64,000 nucleotides of DNA from Acanthacorydalis orientalis (GCA_034766995.1 CM068314.1:19851201-19915200), one strand, 5' to 3'; shown: positions 32,421 to 43,915, counted from the first letter of the stretch. Numbers and translations: made by a program. Notes: generated by a model not told the origin, from the letters alone.

Positions 32421-33537
32421 GTATATATATATATATAAATGTAAATAGAAATAATAATAAAAGATTGCAGAAAATGGAAATAATAGACAATAACATCATA
32501 TTATAAGATAGAAGATAATAGATGTTCAGAGAAAAATATTGATTTGAAAGATCCTTAAAAAACCTTTGAACAATGTGTGTGTATATATATATATATATAC
32601 ACACGCGTACAAATATATATATATATATACACACGTGTTGGTTATTAAAACTTACGAAATATTTAATGGTTTCTTTCCCTGATATATACTGAGATTAATA
32701 CTAGTTTCTTTTAAATGAGAATTATGTCCGTCAATTTTTAAAGCATTTTCTTTGTCTTCAAGATTTCTGTCTAGAAAATATATTTCTGATTTTAGACGAC
32801 GAATTTGTTCAGTCATTTGTTGTGAAGTTCGTTTTAATAAAGAAAGAACTGATTCAATAACTTCATATTCTTTAAGTATTTCTACATCTACATAATCGTA
32901 AACTAAATCTATCCCCAGTCGATTTTGTCTGTAATTATAAATTAAAGTTTTAAATTATGTTTTAATAATTAATTTAATTCTTTTTTAACTTAACCAACTA
33001 GCCTTAATATTTGACATTTTTGAACGTGAACATTTGCTCTTTCTATGGATAACAGTTCATCAGATATTCGTTCTTTATATGTAATCAGTGTGTCTAATTT
33101 ATGACATGCTTCTTTGCGTATTCGTATAAGTTCACTTTTAATGTAATTAATGTCATTAATTTTTTCTTCAATTAGGTGGTCTACTTCTTCTTTCCCTGCT
33201 GTAGTTAATTCAGAAGTTTCATCTCTTATTCTAAAAATATTTCCATAATGAATAAAGTATTCTAAATGCCTAAATTAAATGCTTAGTAATAATAAAGTGA
33301 ACATTATTTTATATACCGAAAAAATTAGCTGCTGTTTTCTTTTTATTTAAATTGAAATAATTAAAAAATGTTTTACCTTTCACTTTCTGCTATTATATGT
33401 TCAGCTAAAGATTGTTCTTGTTCTGAACTTTTATACCGATGTTTATTATTTAGATGCCAATCATTAAGTGTAAATTTCAAAGGTGGGAATGGGATTACTG
33501 ACATCGGTTGGGTGCATTGTTTTTTAATTAAATTCAT
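31430..33537 (-). CDS. Tektin-1-like protein, copy A
   Basis: Tektins are coiled-coil filament proteins inside ciliary and sperm-flagellar doublet microtubules. Minus-strand exons: 33537-33377, 33230-33003, 32928-32656, 32361-32139, 31844-31626, 31567-31430; 413 residues (human tektin-1 has 418). The N-terminus has PPLKFTLNDWHLNNKHRY, the tektin-1-type start; further blocks are NRLGIDLVYDYVDVEILKE, CDIVEVKLIQEIQ and KIDEVDCMTIRQS. The tektin nonapeptide RPNVELCRD is represented by the diverged RSGIELVCD. The intron after exon 2 needs a GC donor (AAG then gctagt, donor bases at 33001-33002) to keep the frame and the conserved Arg. It lies in tandem with copy B about 4 kb away, with identical lengths for exons 2-6. 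Frame is intact, so it is probably functional, most likely in sperm. Confidence 0.88.
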
Positions 33538-33960
33538 TTGAAATATGCAATAAAATATTAAAAATAATACAGAAATAAATATATTTTAATCCATCAAACT
33601 TTTGTTTAAAAACTGATCAATATTTGTTCCTTACACAACCAAACTTTGTTACTATGTTAGTTGCTATAGTAGCTTGTAAATATCTTCATAAATTAATTTT
33701 ACATTTAAAATAATAGTATAATTGTTTTTATTTTTTGTTAATAATTATTTTAGTTATATAAACCTGTAATATATTATAATAAGTATAAATTACAAAAAAG
33801 TAAAAACTTTAATAAAGTTATGAATTTCTAATCATGTGCAGAAATGTAAGGTAAACCAAATACCATAAACTATAATACTGAAAATTCGTACAATCAATGC
33901 AATTACGCTATGAGCGCTTTTACGAAAAGTGCGTGCTTGATCTTTGATTCATTCAAGTTC
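33538..33960. other. Upstream region of tektin copy A
   Basis: AT-rich 5' flank of tektin copy A. No match to the TTTATCTATG word that recurs near the housekeeping genes was seen here. Confidence 0.4.
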
Positions 33961-33969
33961 ACGATGAGA

Positions 33970-34690
33970 GATGGCTGTGGAATTTGTTGTATAAAAACAT
34001 GGAAGATGAACAGGCCGAAAACAAGGCGACAAGGCAGTTCGGCAGACTGTACCCGCTGCTCAACCACCGGTCGCAATCATCGCTGAGGAGTAACGCCATG
34101 CTTTACACTAGCCTGATTCGGCCACTGATGACGTACGCGGCTCCAGGCTGGGATTTCGCGCCCGGCCTACTTAAACGATTGCAGATACTTCAGAACAAGA
34201 TACTGCGCGTCATCGCCAACGAGCACTACTTTGTTCGGAACGATACTCTACATAACGATTTCCGGATCCCTACACTCTGCGAGTTTATGCGTTGTCAAGC
34301 TCGTACTCTGTACGGCCGGTTCGAATCTAGCCAGAACGCCCTGATCAACACCCTCAGCGTATACGACCCGTCAGAACCCGTGCTACCGCTACAGGCTGCC
34401 GAAACTACTGGCGTTGTGATGGGTACACCTCCACCTTCACTGACGAGAACTGTTCACGGCCTGGGTCTGTGGGTCGTGGGCTGGGGGCTTCCCTCGCGCC
34501 CCGAGCCTCCCCCCCCGATCACTGCCGTGTAACAAAAACCTCAACTACAACTCGGAACTAGTGACGATCGCTCTCCTCGTATGGAGAGCGACGTTTTTCT
34601 CATCCATGAGTCATAGGTCCTCGTACCTCGCACTCAACACCTATGAAGCGTCTTACGCTGGCACAACAATGAAATGAAGGCCGAAAACTG
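33970..34690 (+). mobile_element. Jockey-like LINE fragment, RT C-terminus and 3' tail
   Basis: A GC-rich island in AT-rich surroundings. The open frame 33984-34532 carries the segment typical of the C-terminal part of Jockey-clade reverse transcriptase ORFs: FGRLYPLLNHRS, then LYTSLIRPLMTYAAPGWD, RLQILQNKILRVI and the DLxIPT-like DFRIPTLCEF. The catalytic RT core and the endonuclease are absent, so this is a 5'-truncated copy, the usual outcome of LINE insertion. Its base composition is close to coding transposon sequence rather than to local DNA, suggesting a fairly recent insertion. Confidence 0.8.
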
Positions 34691-34699
34691 AAAACTCCA

Positions 34700-35378
34700 C
34701 ATTTACCATATAAATGAGAAGTGACATTTACATTGTCGTCTATTGACCTGGATGTTTGTATAAAACCTATACTTTTAAATTGACCATTAAATACAGCAAA
34801 TCAAAATAAAAAAGTATTTTATTGTTCGTTGAATATGATTATGATATAAGTATACAATCCCATTGTTTGGTTGAGGGAGGGGGACGCCTAACCACATGGC
34901 TTTTTATTCGGGGGTGAGAAAAGATTGTGAATCTTGGTTTTTGGAATGTGGTGTTTGGTGAGTGGATTTTGGATTCCAAGATTTTTTTAAAAAAAACACA
35001 ACTACAAGTACTTTGTTTATATAAACTGGAACATTTAACTATAAGTTAATTTTCTTATTTTTAATAATTTATTTCATCATCGTCATTTATATACTTTTTT
35101 CTTTATATACATCTGTAATAATTCTAGTATTCAGGCTAATTTTATTTCGCTGTGTACAATTTTATTAGTGCCACCAAATTATCATGATTAAGAAAAACTT
35201 TATTATACAAATTGCAGGAATCAATGAGTTGTACGTCATTTTCCTTATGCTTTTATATTTACATGAGTGTTTGTACAATCCTAGAATATAATAAGAAGCA
35301 GTTCTATTGTAAGTGTCGTAATTGATATATAACACTTCATAATAAGATAAGAAATCAATATATGCTACTTATCCTTGA
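34700..35378. other. Intergenic, no feature recognised
   Basis: AT-rich sequence between the LINE fragment and the TTAA element. A short G-rich stretch at about 34872-34990 stands out in composition but has no frame or repeat I recognise. Confidence 0.4.
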
Positions 35379-35590
35379 TTAACCTGTTAGCTATGTATGA
35401 CGAGTATACTCGTCATGAAGATGAATTTGAGCAATAAAATTGATTTGTCAAAAAATCAAATCCTATTTCGTTACAATTTAATTCAATTTTACAGTACCTG
35501 CACATACTCTAAGTATACTCGTCATCCCTTAATTTTTGCAACACAATATATGTACACTTTTAAAATAGGGCGACACAGCTAACTGGTTAA
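35379..35590. mobile_element. piggyBac-type MITE with TTAA ends
   Basis: Starts TTAA CCTGTTAGCT (35379) and ends AGCTAACTGG TTAA (35590), i.e. 10-bp terminal inverted repeats with one mismatch inside a duplicated TTAA, the target site of piggyBac elements. Inside the left end is the palindrome GACGAGTATACTCGTC (35399-35414), and its half AAGTATACTCGTCAT recurs at 35511, near the right end. About 204 bp internal, no coding capacity: a non-autonomous element needing a transposase from elsewhere. Confidence 0.75.
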
Positions 35591-35692
35591 GGAAGCTTTC
35601 ATTCATAAAATCATATTGAAATTAATTTAGTTATACTATATAATTTTTGTATAAATTTTCTTAATATTTGTACTTAAACATATCTTCCAAAT

Positions 35693-36222
35693 TATTAGGT
35701 GTAGAAATTAATTTGGCGCCTTTAAATTGAATCAGTCCGAACTCTTTTTAATTAAAATAGTTTCTCATTGTTTTAAGATTTTGAAGTGCTAAATTTAACA
35801 TTTCAAAACTATACATATAGGCCAAACAATTGGCATAACCACATAAAACAGCAGTAAACACAATGGTGCCTGAAAAACTGCACATTAGTCATTGCATACT
35901 TTTTGTATTTCAATTGAAAAAAATGCTTCTGAAGCCGCGGGAATATTTTTTCAGTTTTGGGGTAAGGTGTTGTGATGCATAAAACATGCAAAAAATGCTA
36001 AAACAGTGGAAGAGGTCCAAAAATGCATTACGACTCCATCGACTCAAAGCCACCATTTTTTTTTTTGACAAAGGATTCGTCAATTACTCGACAGATGGAG
36101 TTGGATGGAGCAATGTTAAACAAAATAATAAGGAGTATTTTGAGGATTAAAATGTATTCCATTTTTCCGTAAACATTCATTTTCTATAAAAAACGGCACC
36201 GAATTAATTTATACACCTAATA
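35693..36222. mobile_element. Tc1/mariner-type element of about 526 bp with long TIRs
   Basis: Left end TTAGGTGTAGAAATTAATT (35695 on) and right end, read on the minus strand, TTAGGTGTATAAATTAATT (from 36220), about 25 bp of near-identical inverted repeats ending in GGCGCC/GGTGCC, flanked on both sides by TA. TA duplication and a TTAGG start are typical of the mariner/Tc1 superfamily. The interior has only a short minus-strand frame, so it is a MITE or heavily deleted copy, distinct from the mariner at 36339. Confidence 0.7.
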
Positions 36223-36338
36223 CATCTGTTTCATGCATTTATTCATAGTTTGCAACTGTTAACTTATTTAATAATATTGATGTTAATACAGTTACTAAAT
36301 AATGTAATTTAAATTTACAATCTATTCAACTGAAATAA

Positions 36339-37190
36339 TATTGAGTTGGAACAAAAGTTCATAGCGTTTTTCATTAATTGCAATTCTGCGCGCAACTCGA
36401 TTATATGACATGACTCCACATTTGTTGTTTTGACAAGCAACATTCCAACGTTTCTTCCTCTGCTATTTTTGTGCAATTTTGTGAATTTTAAGTCTGTTAA
36501 ATTTAAAATTAAAAATAAAGGAATATAAGATACATTTTCGTCATTTGATGCTGTTTTATTTCCGGAGAGGAAAAAGTGCTGCAGAGACAGCAAAAAGGAT
36601 ATCCGCCGCTTATGGAGAAGGTGCCGTAGCTAGTAGTACTGTTTAAAACTGGTTCGCTCAGTTCAAAAATGGAAAATTCGACCTAGAGGATCAAGATCAA
36701 GAGAGATCATCGAGATCAAGAGATCAAGCGTTCTGGTACGTCTGCAGTTGTTGATAATGACAAAATTGCAACACTTATTGAAAATAATCAACGTTACACA
36801 ACACAGGACATCGCAGAGTTACTGCAGGTGTCTCATACGAATGTTGTGAGGTATTTGGAGACACTTGGATATATGAATCGTTACGATGTTTGTGTGCCCC
36901 ATAATTTAACTAGAAGAAATTTAATAGAACGCATTTCCATCAGTAATTCGCTTCTTGGAAGAAACCAAAATGACCCGTTTCTGAAAAGATTAGTCACGAG
37001 TGATGAAAAATGGATCCTCTACAATAATGTGGATTGAAAAAGGTATTGGAGAAAACGAAATGAACCTCCATTAGTCACTCCAAAAATGGGTCTTCATCCA
37101 AATATTGTATTTATAATGTTGAAAACCGATGAATAAAGTGGATAAAAATATTAACGAATTTATTGGAAATGTTTTGAAAAGAAAATTGGA
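36339..37190 (+). mobile_element. mariner element with broken transposase
   Basis: Begins with a mariner-like end, TTGAGTTGGAACAAAAGTTC (36341 on). The transposase is recognisable in pieces: FRRGKSAAETAKRISAAYGE (helix-turn-helix region), NWFAQFKNGKFDLED, then after frame breaks RYTTQDIAELLQVSHTNVV, YLETLGYMN and RLVTSDEKWILYNN, the last holding the first catalytic Asp. There are stops near the start, a duplicated ATCAAGAGA patch (about 36690-36725), and the part with the second and third catalytic residues is missing. Inactive. Confidence 0.85.
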
Positions 37191-37408
37191 TTATTAAAAT
37201 TGAAAGACTTTAAAAAACCTTAATCCAATAATAATAACAATAAAATATAAACTGAATAAATTTAATACAATTTTAATATTTCATATTTTTATAAAAAAAT
37301 AAATATATTTAAACAATTTAAATTATAACATATGAAACAAAACAATATTATATTATATATCATCTCTCTTTTGTTTATATGAGCATACATACATACATAC
37401 ACACATAC

Positions 37409-37418
<10 letters not shown>

Positions 37419-37487
<69 letters not shown>
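37419..37487. repeat. (TA)n array
   Basis: Pure TA, 23 bases downstream of the stop of tektin copy B (minus strand), preceded by (CATA)n on the plus strand. Confidence 0.9.
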
Positions 37488-37490
<3 letters not shown>

Positions 37491-37509
37491 TGATGTGCGT
37501 ATGTATGTT

Positions 37510-38246
37510 TTAAAAACAAAAATATTTACATGTTTGACGCAATGTCATACAATCTATTTCATCAATTTTAATTGAATTTAATTTAATATTTATATCTTCT
37601 TCCAAAAGTAATTGGTTTTTGAGTAAATATCGTAATGATGCTTGTGTCTGAAATAATACATGATTATAATAAACAATTATAATTTTTAAAATCAATTACA
37701 CTATTTTATAACCTCCATTAATAACTGTTTCAAACATGTTATATTATGATATAACTGTTCAACTTCTTCAAGAAGTTTTATTTCAACTTTATCACAACAT
37801 AATTCAAGTTGAGGCCTTTGTGTTCGATTTCCTAATCTTGTATGAGTAAGTGCAAGAAAACGTTCCTTTTCTTTAAGGGATATTTCTAAAGTAGATATCG
37901 TACGTGTCATATTATTGCCTTGTCTGGTAATCTATAAGTTATTTTAATTTAACACCGTAGACATTCTAATACTAATTATTGCTATACAATTTTGTTAATT
38001 TTACTACCTCACTGTGCTGATTTTCTAACTTGATTTTTATTTCCTTTAATTCATCAATTCGTTTCGTGAATGCTTTATTTACTCTATTAAATTGATCAAT
38101 TATATCTTCATTTAATTGTTTTAATAAATTATCTGCGTACGAAAGTAAAGATATTGCCGAATTAATTTCCTTTTCGGTATCAATAACAATTTTTTCTGTA
38201 AAGTCCAACCATTCTTGAAAAGATATATTTCTGTAACAGTAAAAGT

Positions 38247-38314
<68 letters not shown>

Positions 38315-40654
38315 CTGAAGTGCTCAGTTGATCAATTCAACACTGAAAGCACAAGAAATAATTTACATTATTTGTGTTGTTTCCAAATACTTGTAATATT
38401 TTCGTAGAATTAATATTATTATTGATTTTTATTTTAATAATAAATTATATTATTACTTTTTAATAATATAGTATGAATAACTTAAGTAGTGTATTAAATT
38501 TTTCAAACAAAATTATATTATAAAAAAAAAATCAAAATACAGTTGACACGGCAGCTAAATTCGCTTTAACAAATATTTTTTTTTTTGCCTCAGAAACCAT
38601 AAAAAATGTCTGATTTGATAACTGAACAAATTTTGAATTGAAATATTTGATGGTTCGTGGGGTGAAAGAAGAATTCATTTTTGAATAAGATTATTCGATA
38701 AAAAATGCAAATATCGCAATAGTAAAAAATGAGTAATAAAAGGTTAATATTATAGAATATAATTGTTTTTAACTCCTCCCTCTCCCTTCTCCCTTTTTCT
38801 CGTTAATCATTTCAAATAGATAAACATCTTTATTGCTATTATCACAAGAGCTTTGAAACTATTAAACAAATAAACTATACAACATTAAAATCAAGTGTTT
38901 TTAATGTTGAGTATAAAAAAAAAATGTTTGGCTTGAAATTATTTTCATTATCCATTCTTTTTATTCGCTATTGTATTATATTGATTACAAGTTACTCTAA
39001 ATATATCGATCTATGCCAATAACTGTTTACTAACTGAAATTAATTTAAAAAGGCTAATTATTAACATAAATTAAAAGGCTAATTATTAGCAGTTCTACTT
39101 TACAATTGATTTTTATTTCATCATATTTTCTATTATATTTTTTTTTCTGTCGTTTTCTTTCATTTGTAACAAAGTAATAAAATATTGAGTTTTAAATTAT
39201 AAAATGAAATATTTTCTACTTTAATTTATTTTATTGGCAAATACTTAATTTGTCCGTATAACTTTATATTATAACTACATATTAAATTTGTATAGTGTGA
39301 AATAATGATAAAATGCTATAAGATAAAGCTTCAATATAAATTCAATTAACATAAATTAATATTATTTCAAAATAAAAATCATAGGAATTAACATATTTTA
39401 TAATTATGAATACTGCGAAAAATGTAGTTAGAGATGAGTTTATCATTATAATACCCTAAATTGAGTGGCATTTTCCCATGATATAGGCTAAGATTTGTAA
39501 CAAATTCTTGAAGAGAACAGTTTTGTTGATCTAAATCTATCGCCAGCTTCTTTCCATCAGAATTACGATCAAGAATATAAAGTCCAGCTTTTAATCGACG
39601 TATTTGTTCTTGAATTTGTCCAGTTACTTTTTTTATCAACGAGTATATATTTTCGATCATTTCATCTTCTTTTTTTAGTTCTTGTTCCACGCTGTCATAA
39701 ACTAAATCAATTCCTAAGCGTTGTTCTCTTTCAATGTGAAAAGCATGGGTAATATTATTAATATATTTAAAATATAGTGTGTTTATAATGTTTTACCGTA
39801 ATATAATACATTTTCTGCATATTGTTTTTAATTGATTTAAATAAGATATTTGATTCATGAATCTCTCTTTCATCATATTTAACTTATTTATTATAATTAA
39901 TGATTTTTTGGAACAATCTTTGAGTTCATTGTCCCAAAATCGAAGTTCTTCAACTCTTTGCTTAAGTTGCCGGTCAACCTCAGTTTTATTATTTATTGTT
40001 ATAGATGAAGAAGCGTTCGTAATTCTAAATTTTAAAAAAAATATTATGAATTTCTTTTATTTTAATAGTTTATTATAATAGAATTGTATTTTAGTAGAGT
40101 TGTTTTTTTTTACTTGCTTTTATTTTTTAAATACGTTTTTGTAATAATAGTATGTGTTGTAACATATATATATATATATATATATACAAATATCAATAGT
40201 GTTTTAACATTATTATTAATATATTAATATTAAGCAGTAAAAATACAGTACATAAAGATGCATTTATATGGGTTTTAGTTATGCTAAAACATAATTCTAC
40301 TATATGAGGCAATTATTTTAAATCAGTATTCATTTCATAATTTTTTAATGTCTAGGGTTTTATGGACAATTCACAAATATTCGTAATTTAAAAAATAAAA
40401 CGCGAAAGAAAACTTCCATGATATTGTAAAAAATACATTTTCAAATACTTTATTTCATTTTTATCGTTTTATACAAAATTGACTAATATAAATATAAAAG
40501 TTTACCTATCAGTTTCAGCTATAATTTTTTCTGACAAAATTTGTTGACATTCTAATGATTTTAATTGAAATTGATACTTTTTGTGCCATTGATCAATCGT
40601 GAATCTTACAGATGGAGATGCTCCTAAAATCACTGATTTATTTAAAATGCTCAT
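37510..40654 (-). CDS. Tektin-1-like protein, copy B
   Basis: Second tektin, head-to-tail with copy A. Minus-strand exons: 40654-40506, 40024-39797, 39727-39455, 38230-38008, 37931-37713, 37647-37510; 409 residues. Exons 2-6 are 228, 273, 223, 219 and 138 bases, exactly as in copy A; only exon 1 differs (149 against 161). Signatures: SVRFTIDQWHKKYQFQLKS at the start, QRLGIDLVYDSVEQELKKE, QEQIRRLKAGLYILDRN, and RPQLELCCD, closer to the tektin nonapeptide RPNVELCRD than copy A. The exon-2 donor is an ordinary gtaaaa here. Proteins have diverged widely (chiefly in exons 1, 2 and 4), so the duplication is old. The 1.2-kb intron 3 contains a (TA)n array at 38252-38312. Expected role: doublet microtubule inner filament of sperm flagella or chordotonal cilia. 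Confidence 0.88.
38252..38312. repeat. (TA)n array
   Basis: Pure TA in intron 3 of tektin copy B; copy A has a TA/TATG tract in the same intron (32369-32436). Confidence 0.9.
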
Positions 40655-40929
40655 TGAGAAATATATTTATTTTTGGACTCTTTAAATAATTATATCGAAA
40701 TACAATTTTGTAATTTAAATTAATTAAAATTTTGTTTAATAAAAGGTTATAACTATTATTTTTGACAGTAGTTACTAGGTTTATTTTCTAAACATTTAAA
40801 TTTGTGTATCTAAGTTAATCTTTTTTATTTTAAAGAACTAAACAAATGATTTTTTTAACAAAATATAAAAAATGTTCATTTTACAAAGTGATCAGATTCT
40901 TTATAAATTTGCATTGTTTCATAAAAGCC

Positions 40930-40991
<62 letters not shown>

Positions 40992-41429
40992 TAATTTTTC
41001 AACAAATACTTTGATAAATAATATGTTTTCATATTTTTAATTGAACAATTTTAATCATTTGCGATTGTGTTTCATTTTAATAAAAAATACATTCCAAAAA
41101 TACAATTATATAAAACATTATTTTCATCTATGATATATAGATTTGTGCATAACATTCTGAATATCAGTTACAAAGCACAATAGCAGAAAAAAATAAAAGA
41201 CAAACATTTAAATGAGTGATATCCAACACTTGTGGGTCAAGTGCTCTCTTTTACATCAAATATTTAATCAATTATTATTTTTTTTATTCGACAATATTAA
41301 ATAGGTTTATTTGTAAAAAAAATCATATATACTAAACGATGTTACTTGAGCAACCGTTATTTATTTATACTAAATATTTTCTTTATAGTAATAAACATTT
41401 TTAAAGAAATAATATAAACTATAGTATGG
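40655..41429. other. Upstream region of tektin copy B
   Basis: AT-rich, with a (TA)n array at 40931-40988. No gene and no copy of the TTTATCTATG word seen. Confidence 0.5.
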
Positions 41430-41896
41430 ACCGTTTATTATGAAAGTGGTGTAAGTCCATTTTCCGTTGTTTAATTAAGCACTATATAAGGAAGGGAGTA
41501 AAACTATGGCATTTTACAAACAAACGCGTAATTTGATAGGAAAATCTAGAAGTGTTCTATACAAAGAAATCTCTAGAAAGTGTAGTTCTAAAAAGGAAAA
41601 AGAATATTGATGGAGAAAAAGTAAACTGGCTGAAAATATATTGGAAGAGATTAACTGCATCATATACTATTTTGTATAAAACATCAATAGAACACTCGGA
41701 ATTTATGACCCTAAATTTATTACCAACCGGTCGAGGAAGACCGCCAAGGTTTAGAAGCATCCCATTGACACCTTTATTTAAAAATGTCAGACCCATTACA
41801 TCCGAAAAATATAAGGATATGATGCAGTTATTACCTTATATATCTTCTGTGTACCATGAATATTTCAAAACACTTCCACATAACGAGCCGAAATGA
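41430..41896 (+). mobile_element. Probable transposon-derived ORF fragment
   Basis: A stretch whose composition is more balanced than its surroundings, with two overlapping readings: one starts ATGGCATTTTACAAAC at 41506 (KSRSVLYKEISRK, then stops), the other, 41552-41896, gives PTGRGRPPRFRSIPLTP followed by KYKDMMQLLPYISSVYHEYF. The change of frame between them looks like a frameshift in one decayed ORF. I recall similar PVHH/VYHEFF endings in transposon-associated ORFs of insects, but I cannot name the family. Fits with the other transposon remains to its right. Confidence 0.4.
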
Positions 41897-41917
41897 AAAA
41901 AACAGAATCATCCAACT

Positions 41918-42126
41918 CTTCGTCTATGTTATCATCTTTACCGTCGTCTATGTTCTTCGCACCTCTAAGTGAGTGGTGATGAATCACTGGACCGTCGTCT
42001 ACATTATCATCTCCACGTAGGTGTTGATGAACACTGAACCGTTGATGATGTTATCGTCTCTAAGTAGGTGGTGATGAACTGGTAGATTGTTCTTTATGTT
42101 ATCTTCTCTAAATGGGTGGTGATACT
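41918..42126. repeat. Degenerate minisatellite, period about 47-51 bp
   Basis: About four imperfect copies of a unit of the form TTATCdTCTCTAAGTAGGTG GTGATGAACACTG...ACCGTCGTCTATG. Clear copies of the GTGGTGATGAA or GTGTTGATGAA core occur at about 41973, 42021, 42068 and 42115. GC content is higher than in the flanks. It directly follows the transposon-like ORF fragment and may be part of that element. Confidence 0.7.
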
Positions 42127-42384
42127 TAATTGTAACTTTAATTTTTTATTTAATATTTTATTATATTTTAGTGTACATATAATTAAATTTCGACGCTTTT
42201 TAAATGTAACGAGTATGCCGTTTTAACAAAAAAAGATATTGAATCCAGTGGCGGACTGACCATGAGAGTGATCGTGCGATCGACCACTGAGTCAATGTAT
42301 ATTAGGTCGAATAGGCTGGATGAATTTTTAAAACAACATAAAATAAAAAAAATAAAATTAATTTAACTTGTTTGTGAAATTATG

Positions 42385-42388
<4 letters not shown>

Positions 42389-42453
<65 letters not shown>
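42389..42453. repeat. (TA)n array
   Basis: Directly abuts the 5' edge of the RTE-like element at 42454. Confidence 0.9.
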
Positions 42454-42454
<1 letters not shown>

Positions 42455-43915
42455 GCCTCAAAACGGCTGGAAAGTGCGAACAGCATTCTAAGGAGATGTA
42501 CTGTGATATTCTTTAAATATCCGTAGGTGTAACTATGCTGAGAAAACTTGGAAACTATTCCCGGTCAAAATGAAGACGTACTCGCCAAGTGGGATCAGCG
42601 CGACGAGTCATGATTCTAAAACTTTCATGATGTGTATGAAAATGCAATGGTCTTCATTCTCCGGAGGCCGACTTGTCCCCTGCTGTGGCAATAGCCGGGT
42701 CCAAGGCAAGTTCGCAGAGGGTGCTAATAATCACCGAAATTTAAACACCTATTGCTGTTCTCTCTACTCTCTCCTACCCAGTTCCCTTACCCTTAACCTT
42801 TGTACCTATAATTGCAGGTCACTATCCAACGAAAAAAGGCTCGAAGAACTCCAAAAAGAACTGAGAAAAGTTAAATGGAACATAACAAGACTTAATGAAG
42901 TACGATAAAAAAAGAGAAAAACACTGGAACTGAAAAATGGGGATATTTTTTGCTACCGTGGACCGAAAAAGGGAAGGTCAGGAGGAGATGAATTCATTAT
43001 AAATAAGAGACTAAAGAATAACATAGTGGAAATAGAAAGCACATTAGAACGTGCGGCGAGACTGGTAATTCAGATATCGAAAAGGTATCAAATACAAATC
43101 ATCATTCAAGTCCACGTGCCAACAACAGCTTATAAGGACGAAGAAATCAAAGATTTCTACTAATAATTAGGAAAACTCAACGATAAAGAAAGCTGTCACC
43201 ACAAAGTTATAATGGGAGATTTTAACGCAAAGATCGGAGAAAGGCAAGAAAACGATAATATACTTGAAAAAATTGGCTTCGGAACAAGGAATGAAAGAAG
43301 AAATCGTCTAATTGAATTTTCGGAAAGCGCGGGATTATATGTAATGAACTCCTCCTTTAAGAAAAATGCCAAACGGAAATGGACATGGAAAGGCCCCGAT
43401 AATACGAAAAATGAAATAGACTACATCTTGGCAAATAAAAAATCAATTATAGAAGATTATTCCGTACTAAACAGATTTAATGTTGGAAGCGATCATCGGA
43501 TGGTAAGAAGTAGAGTACATATAACTGCAAGACTGGAAAGAAGAAGACTTTTTAAAACTCCGAGGAAGGCAATAAATATTCAGATATTAAAAGAAAGAAG
43601 AGTAGAATTTGAAATAGAATTAAAAAATCGATTTGAGATACTGGATGAGAATGTCGAAGAAAAAATGGTTGAAATTATTAAGGAGTTCGCACAAGAAGTA
43701 GGAGGAACTCTTAAAATAAAATCAAATAAGAAAATATTTTAAAAGATGAAATGTCTATGAAGAAGAGAAGAGAAATGAAATTGAGAACAATGTAAGAGAC
43801 CGAATCGAATACATCGAACTTGACAAAACAGTGAAGAAGTGTATTAGAGAAGACGTTTGAAAATACAAGCTAATTATGAAGACTATTGAAGAAAATAAAA
43901 GTTATCGAAAAGAAA
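42454..43915 (+). mobile_element. RTE-like LINE, endonuclease part only, decayed
   Basis: After a GC-richer leader (42454-42790), the frame reads LNLCTYNCRSLSNEKRLEEL, the start of an apurinic-like endonuclease as in RTE/BovB LINEs; then, after a stop at 42906, KNGDIFCYRG, and in 43212-43742 the conserved MGDFNAKIG, NEIDYILA and SDHRMVRS motifs. A linker follows (RIEYIELDKTVKKCIRED near 43800), but the reverse transcriptase is missing. There are in-frame stops at about 42906 and 43161. Unusually for a LINE copy, the 5' part is kept and the 3' part lost, so a deletion rather than simple 5' truncation shaped it. Confidence 0.85.

Noticed and set aside
31430..33537. Tektin copy A as a pseudogene because its exon 2 has no usable GT donor
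   Set aside because: A GC donor two codons earlier restores frame and conserved residues, and all other exons are intact.
41918..42126. Possible CRISPR-like repeat-spacer array
   Set aside because: The units are diverged tandem copies without constant repeats and unique spacers, and the DNA is nuclear eukaryotic.
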